Of a DNA stretch of 10,615 nucleotides, positions 7,780-10,615 are shown one piece after another; the stretch's first letter is position 1; every line of letters starts with the position of its first letter. The stretch lies in NCBI GenBank assembly GCA_018660405.1, contig JABJKL010000218.1:1-10615 (forward strand). The letters run 5' to 3'. Position numbers and translations under genes: made by a program. This DNA is from Pseudomonadota bacterium (GTDB lineage: Bacteria > Pseudomonadota > Gammaproteobacteria > Arenicellales > Arenicellaceae). The notes under the pieces were generated by a model. It did no database searches. It was not told where the DNA came from and saw only the letters and a program-made list of their open reading frames with translations.

Positions 7780-7788
7780 CCCCCCCCC
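7780..7788 (-). repeat. G9 homopolymer at the start of the caspase-like gene
   Basis: Nine consecutive C on the plus strand (G on the coding strand) lie between two candidate start codons, 7792-7790 and 7774-7772. With GAGG it forms the ribosome-binding site for the 7774 start. For the 7792 start, which overlaps the upstream stop codon as ATGA, it would be inside the coding sequence and set the reading frame. Confidence 0.9.
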
Positions 7789-10044
7789 TCATATATAACC
7801 CCAGTGTCGGCGTAAAAACCACTCGGTAATTTTTAGCATCACCAGTAACAAGAACCATATTGGCAGATCCCACAGAGGCAGTATCGTTGATTGGGTAATA
7901 CCAGAGCGAGATTCGGCAACCGCTGCTGGCAAGTTGGACAGATCGTCAATGTCCCAATAACGCCCGCCCGTCGCTTCGGCCAATGTAGTAAGTTGCGCCT
8001 TATCTTGTCGAATATTAAAATACTCGGACCGATTATCAACAATTTGAACCGCAGTTTGTGCCGAATCGATGGGTTCACCTTCACGACTCGCGATTGCATC
8101 CAGATAGATAACTCCGGCAGACAAGCTTTCAAAACTAGCTTCAAAAACTCCCGGCTCACCATAGGAAGGTTGTAACTCGACTCGCTTGTTCCTTCCATTA
8201 CCAGCCCCTTCGCTACCAACACCTTCCAGCAAAGCAGCCAGCCGAACATCCGTCACCGGACTAAAATCATCATTTTTTAGCTCAGCTCGAATATGCACCT
8301 GATCTGCGATCTGCTCAGCATACAAGTTGAATTTGGTGGGTGCTGCCGATACTAATGCACGTATTGTTTGTCGCCAAAATGTCTCGTGCCGTAGATCATC
8401 GGCCGGCAAAAGCATTTGCCATCGCCAGGTGCCGCCGGTAGCCAACACCATGGTTCTACCCGAACCGTAGGGCTGTGATACTAATAGCGGCACGGTCTGC
8501 ACGCCGGCATCAACAGCCTGGGCACTAATCAAAGTGCTCGCCGCAGGTTTCAACGCTCCGATATTTTGATAATTAGCAAGCTCGGGCAGCTCTGACCAAA
8601 GCCGCATGTTCTCTTGAAAATCGTCGGCCAATTTCAAGCTAGCCAAATTAGAACCAGCGGGCGTCAAAACGGCGCGGGCTTTTTCTCGCACAAATTCTTC
8701 CGTGTCGCTGTTTAGCGCCACCGGCAGACTGTCTCCTACCACTGAATGATCCCAACCTCCTGCGGCCAAGCCATTTCGCCCGCCGAGCATCATTAGCGCT
8801 CCCCCTCGTTCGCTGACAAAATCGTGAATCATCTGTTGCTGCGCGCTGCTAAATCGAGGCGCTTCAACGCTGCCTATAATAATGGCGTCATATTCATACA
8901 ATTCATCTTTGCGAGTCGGAAAGCCTTCACTTAGCTGCCGTTCGTCCGATATGCCTTGTCGAAAAAACTTATTGTCGCTCACCCATAGCAAGCTGACCAG
9001 ATCAACAACTGGATCGTCATCAAAGGCCCGCCGTATAAATTTGTGCTCCCAGCGAGGTTCGCCTTCGGCATATAAGACGCGATAACGCCGCTCAACCACT
9101 TCAACCAATTGGCTCGTGTGATTATTCTCGACGTTCAATTCCTGTTCGAGTCTATCCAATCGAAATTCGATGTTTCGGTAGCCATCGTCCGGTAGCCCAA
9201 ACGCTATTGACGCGACGGTACTCCGGGTATCAACTGCTAGTGCAATTTCCTGCGATGCTAGATATTGATCGCCGTCATAAACTTTCAACCGCACCGAGCC
9301 TGGTGCGTCATGTCGAATACTGACTGAGGCCGCGACCGTGCTATTGGGCAAAACAGTCGCCGGCAAATCCAGATGCTCAATCTCGATATCCTCTGCAATG
9401 GCAGTTCGACCGATACCGACGGTATGAACCGGTATATTGAAAGCGATAATTTCGTCTAGCAACTGTTCACTAATACTACCTCTGGAATCGGAACCATCGG
9501 ACAAAACGATCAGGGCGGCCAGGGAATCTGATCTGGCTTGCTCCAAAACCGTTAAAATTGATGTTCCCAGATCCGTCTCGGAGCCTGGTGGAGGTAATTT
9601 GGTAAAATCTGGCAATGCTTGTGCATCTTGCGCAAAAGACCAGAGGCGCGACCCATAAGTGTCTTGAATCCTTTTTATTGGACCCTCGCCAAAAAGCGCT
9701 CGAGCTTTATCAATTCTCGAAACACCTGCATCCAGATAATCCATGCTCGCCGACGTATCCAGCATAAAAGCAACGCTATTTTGCTCCTCTAACAGCTGTT
9801 CAGTTACCAGTGAGGGCTTCCACAATAAAACGATTAATCCTGCAATAACCAGCCACTGCAAGCAAGCAATAGAGAATGTTCTCGCGAGGCTCAAGGAGCG
9901 TCTGGATACCAGCAACCACCCGAAAACTAAAATGAGGGTTCCCAACAGACCCGCAAAAAGCCACTCGAGGGGCCAGTCAGTGTCAAATATTCGTTCGGCT
10001 TCCAGCCACGTTACCAACGGGTACCTGAATAATAGCTCAAACAT
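7789..10044 (-). CDS. Membrane VWA protein with amidotransferase-like domain
   Basis: About 751 residues. Two N-terminal membrane helices (about 27-47 and 56-75) and one C-terminal helix (about 725-742, WDLPIWFLLLVMLKI) leave the bulk outside the cytoplasm or looped between anchors. A VWA domain starts at about 90, with MIDAS residues DTSAS (D96, S98, S100), T157 in SETDLGTS and D183 in LSDGSDS. A beta-sandwich region leads to YRVLYAEGEPRWEHKFIRRA, typical of these proteins. An amidotransferase-like domain follows at about 385-565 (YDAIIIGSVEAP, GGALMMLGGRNG, GSGRTMVLATGG). The only Cys in the protein is in the second membrane helix, so that domain cannot be a working glutaminase. The frame opens at a TTG at 10053; ATG 10044 (MFELLFRYPL) is chosen, though neither start has a strong ribosome-binding site. 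It is the first clear gene of the cluster, and its stop overlaps or nearly touches the next start. Confidence 0.9.
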   Translation of the reverse strand: MFELLFRYPLVTWLEAERIFDTDWPLEWLFAGLLGTLILVFGWLLVSRRSLSLARTFSIACLQWLVIAGLIVLLWKPSLVTEQLLEEQNSVAFMLDTSASMDYLDAGVSRIDKARALFGEGPIKRIQDTYGSRLWSFAQDAQALPDFTKLPPPGSETDLGTSILTVLEQARSDSLAALIVLSDGSDSRGSISEQLLDEIIAFNIPVHTVGIGRTAIAEDIEIEHLDLPATVLPNSTVAASVSIRHDAPGSVRLKVYDGDQYLASQEIALAVDTRSTVASIAFGLPDDGYRNIEFRLDRLEQELNVENNHTSQLVEVVERRYRVLYAEGEPRWEHKFIRRAFDDDPVVDLVSLLWVSDNKFFRQGISDERQLSEGFPTRKDELYEYDAIIIGSVEAPRFSSAQQQMIHDFVSERGGALMMLGGRNGLAAGGWDHSVVGDSLPVALNSDTEEFVREKARAVLTPAGSNLASLKLADDFQENMRLWSELPELANYQNIGALKPAASTLISAQAVDAGVQTVPLLVSQPYGSGRTMVLATGGTWRWQMLLPADDLRHETFWRQTIRALVSAAPTKFNLYAEQIADQVHIRAELKNDDFSPVTDVRLAALLEGVGSEGAGNGRNKRVELQPSYGEPGVFEASFESLSAGVIYLDAIASREGEPIDSAQTAVQIVDNRSEYFNIRQDKAQLTTLAEATGGRYWDIDDLSNLPAAVAESRSGITQSTILPLWDLPIWFLLLVMLKITEWFLRRHWGYI

Positions 10045-10174
10045 TGCTGACAAATACCGTGGCAGATAAAATCAAGATAAGCGGTAAACTAATACTGCCT
10101 AGTCCCTTGTTAGCCCCACTAACTATTAGCCACCCTAAAACGGTGCCTCTTTGCGTGGAGCAAGATTAGTTCTA

Positions 10175-10203
10175 ATTATAAACAGCCTACGCGAACCTAA
10201 ACA
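10175..10203 (-). promoter_or_regulatory. Candidate promoter for the gene cluster
   Basis: The minus strand has a perfect sigma70-type TATAAT at 10180-10175. At 17 bases spacing the -35 hexamer would be TGTTTA (10203-10198), which matches TTGACA at only two positions. A start near 10168 would give a leader of about 124 bases before the ATG at 10044. The poor -35 next to several dyads fits an activator-dependent promoter, which is an inference. Confidence 0.35.
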
Positions 10204-10210
10204 GCCTGGA

Positions 10211-10289
10211 AACAGACTGTTACGAGAGTGTAACCATCATCTAACCAAGGTTAGATTTTACCGTTTTCATTACATGACAAGCGCTGTCA
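10211..10289. promoter_or_regulatory. Cluster of dyad repeats, possible operators
   Basis: Four inverted repeats lie just upstream of the candidate -10. They are AACAG-A-CTGTT (10211-10221), GTTAC-6-GTAAC (10219-10234), ATCTAACC-AA-GGTTAGAT (10239-10256) and TGACA-5-TGTCA (10275-10289). A direct repeat AACAGCCT (10181-10188 and 10200-10207) overlaps the promoter. The eight-base-arm dyad is the strongest. No regulator is encoded in the window, so binding partners are unknown. Confidence 0.4.
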
Positions 10290-10306
10290 CGACTAATATT
10301 TATCAA

Positions 10307-10462
10307 TTACTGTGGATTTCTATTCGCGATTTGCTGCTCATCCCGGTAAAGACGTAAAGCCAGCCGCAGTGCCCTGATTTCACCCAGACACCTTATTGGG
10401 ATCATCCAGGGATGTAAAAGATTATAGCGAGATCGAGCCTGTCTGAAAAACCTCCCAAACAT
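10307..10462 (-). CDS. Possible small basic protein, unrecognised
   Basis: Fifty-one codons from an ATG at 10462 to a TAA at 10309-10307, predicting a very Arg-rich peptide (MFGRFFRQARSRYNLL... ending LYRDEQQIANRNPQ) with a likely C-terminal helix (about 27-43, EIRALRLALRLYRDEQ). The frame stays open upstream to a TAG at 10576-10574, 88 sense codons in all, but offers no earlier ATG, GTG or TTG. No clear Shine-Dalgarno sequence precedes the ATG. It matches no family I know. It could be a real small gene, the tail of a gene broken by the TAG, or a chance open frame. It lies upstream of, and in the same direction as, the main cluster, with about 260 bases between them. Confidence 0.22.
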   Translation of the reverse strand: MFGRFFRQARSRYNLLHPWMIPIRCLGEIRALRLALRLYRDEQQIANRNPQ

Positions 10463-10615
10463 ATAACTTAGGCAATCCCAACCTTCACCTTGCTTGAGAG
10501 CGTAATAGTAATCCCCAACCCCGTGGTTAGGTGATGACTGTACGTCGTCAGAACCTTTTGGACAGATCGGACTCTAGTTTAAGAGAGTATCCCGTCCATC
10601 AATTGAGCTGATTTG

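Larger units (their letters stand above)
10045..10615. other. Intergenic region upstream of the cluster
   Basis: These 571 bases contain no gene that can be firmly called. The half nearest the operon (10045-10300) is AT-rich and carries a perfect TATAAT on the minus strand and several dyads, described separately. The outer half holds one 88-codon open frame on the minus strand. At the right edge two short minus-strand frames end in stops (10579 and 10574) and could be the tail of an upstream gene, but too little is present to tell. I saw no tRNA, structural RNA or rho-independent terminator. Confidence 0.6.

Noticed and set aside
10037..10165. Minus-strand open frame of 42 codons ending just inside the first VWA gene, with a strongly hydrophobic C-terminal half (ISLPLILILSATVFV)
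   Set aside because: It has no ATG or GTG and only a late TTG, follows a stop directly, and lies where the promoter leader is expected. Hydrophobic translation is common in AT-rich leaders. It could be a remnant of a membrane-protein gene, but nothing else supports this.
10239..10262. ATCTAACC-AA-GGTTAGAT followed by TTTTACC as a plus-strand terminator
   Set aside because: The stem is AT-rich with only a two-base gap, the T-run is just four bases, and no plus-strand gene precedes it. An operator-like dyad is a better reading.
10151..10357. Plus-strand 68-codon open frame in the intergenic region
   Set aside because: It starts at a TTG without a ribosome-binding site, runs through the dyad cluster and candidate promoter, and its translation matches nothing recognisable.
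10574..10615. Two short minus-strand tails at the right edge (ending ...LMDGILS and ...GRDTLLN)
   Set aside because: Either could be the C-terminus of an upstream gene, but 11-13 codons are not enough to choose a frame or claim a gene.

Overview
The window looks like chromosome from a Gram-negative, probably gammaproteobacterial, organism. The protein-family set (MoxR, DUF58, BatA, VWA/amidotransferase-like protein), two Sec signal peptides and roughly balanced base composition fit this, but no rRNA or taxonomic marker is present. Every convincing gene is on the minus strand, so transcription runs from high to low coordinates. There are no tRNA or rRNA genes, CRISPR arrays or insertion sequences.

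Layout in transcription order. 10615-10045 has no convincing gene. It holds a candidate promoter with a cluster of small dyad repeats, and one short open frame of doubtful status. 10044-7789 encodes a membrane VWA protein with an amidotransferase-like domain. It is followed, with start and stop almost touching at a G9 tract, by an exported caspase/legumain-like protein (7774-6833) in which the catalytic Cys position is Ser. That gene overlaps the start of a gene for an exported TPR/HExxH metallopeptidase-like protein (6843-4507). A 160-bp imperfect palindrome (4359-4518) then covers the end of the peptidase gene and most of the gap. After it come a MoxR AAA+ ATPase (4282-3236), a DUF58 protein (3181-2291), a BatA-like double-anchored VWA protein (2257-161) and the first 35 codons of a further membrane protein at the left edge.

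MoxR, DUF58 and BatA-type genes form a widespread bacterial unit. The AAA+ ATPase is thought to remodel client proteins with help from VWA partners that bind metal through a MIDAS site. Here the unit is preceded by three genes for envelope proteins: a second VWA protein, a cysteine-free caspase-fold protein and a gluzincin embedded in TPR repeats. A reasonable inference is an envelope quality-control or stress system in which cytoplasmic MoxR acts through membrane VWA proteins on periplasmic peptidase-like partners. The sequence does not show the substrate or trigger.

Several starts were moved inward from the longest open frame because a Shine-Dalgarno sequence, signal peptide or family N-terminus fits better. 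The most notable unexplained structure is the 160-bp palindrome, which supplies the last codons and stop of the peptidase gene. The G9 tract at the start of the caspase-like gene and the Cys-to-Ser change in its active site come next.
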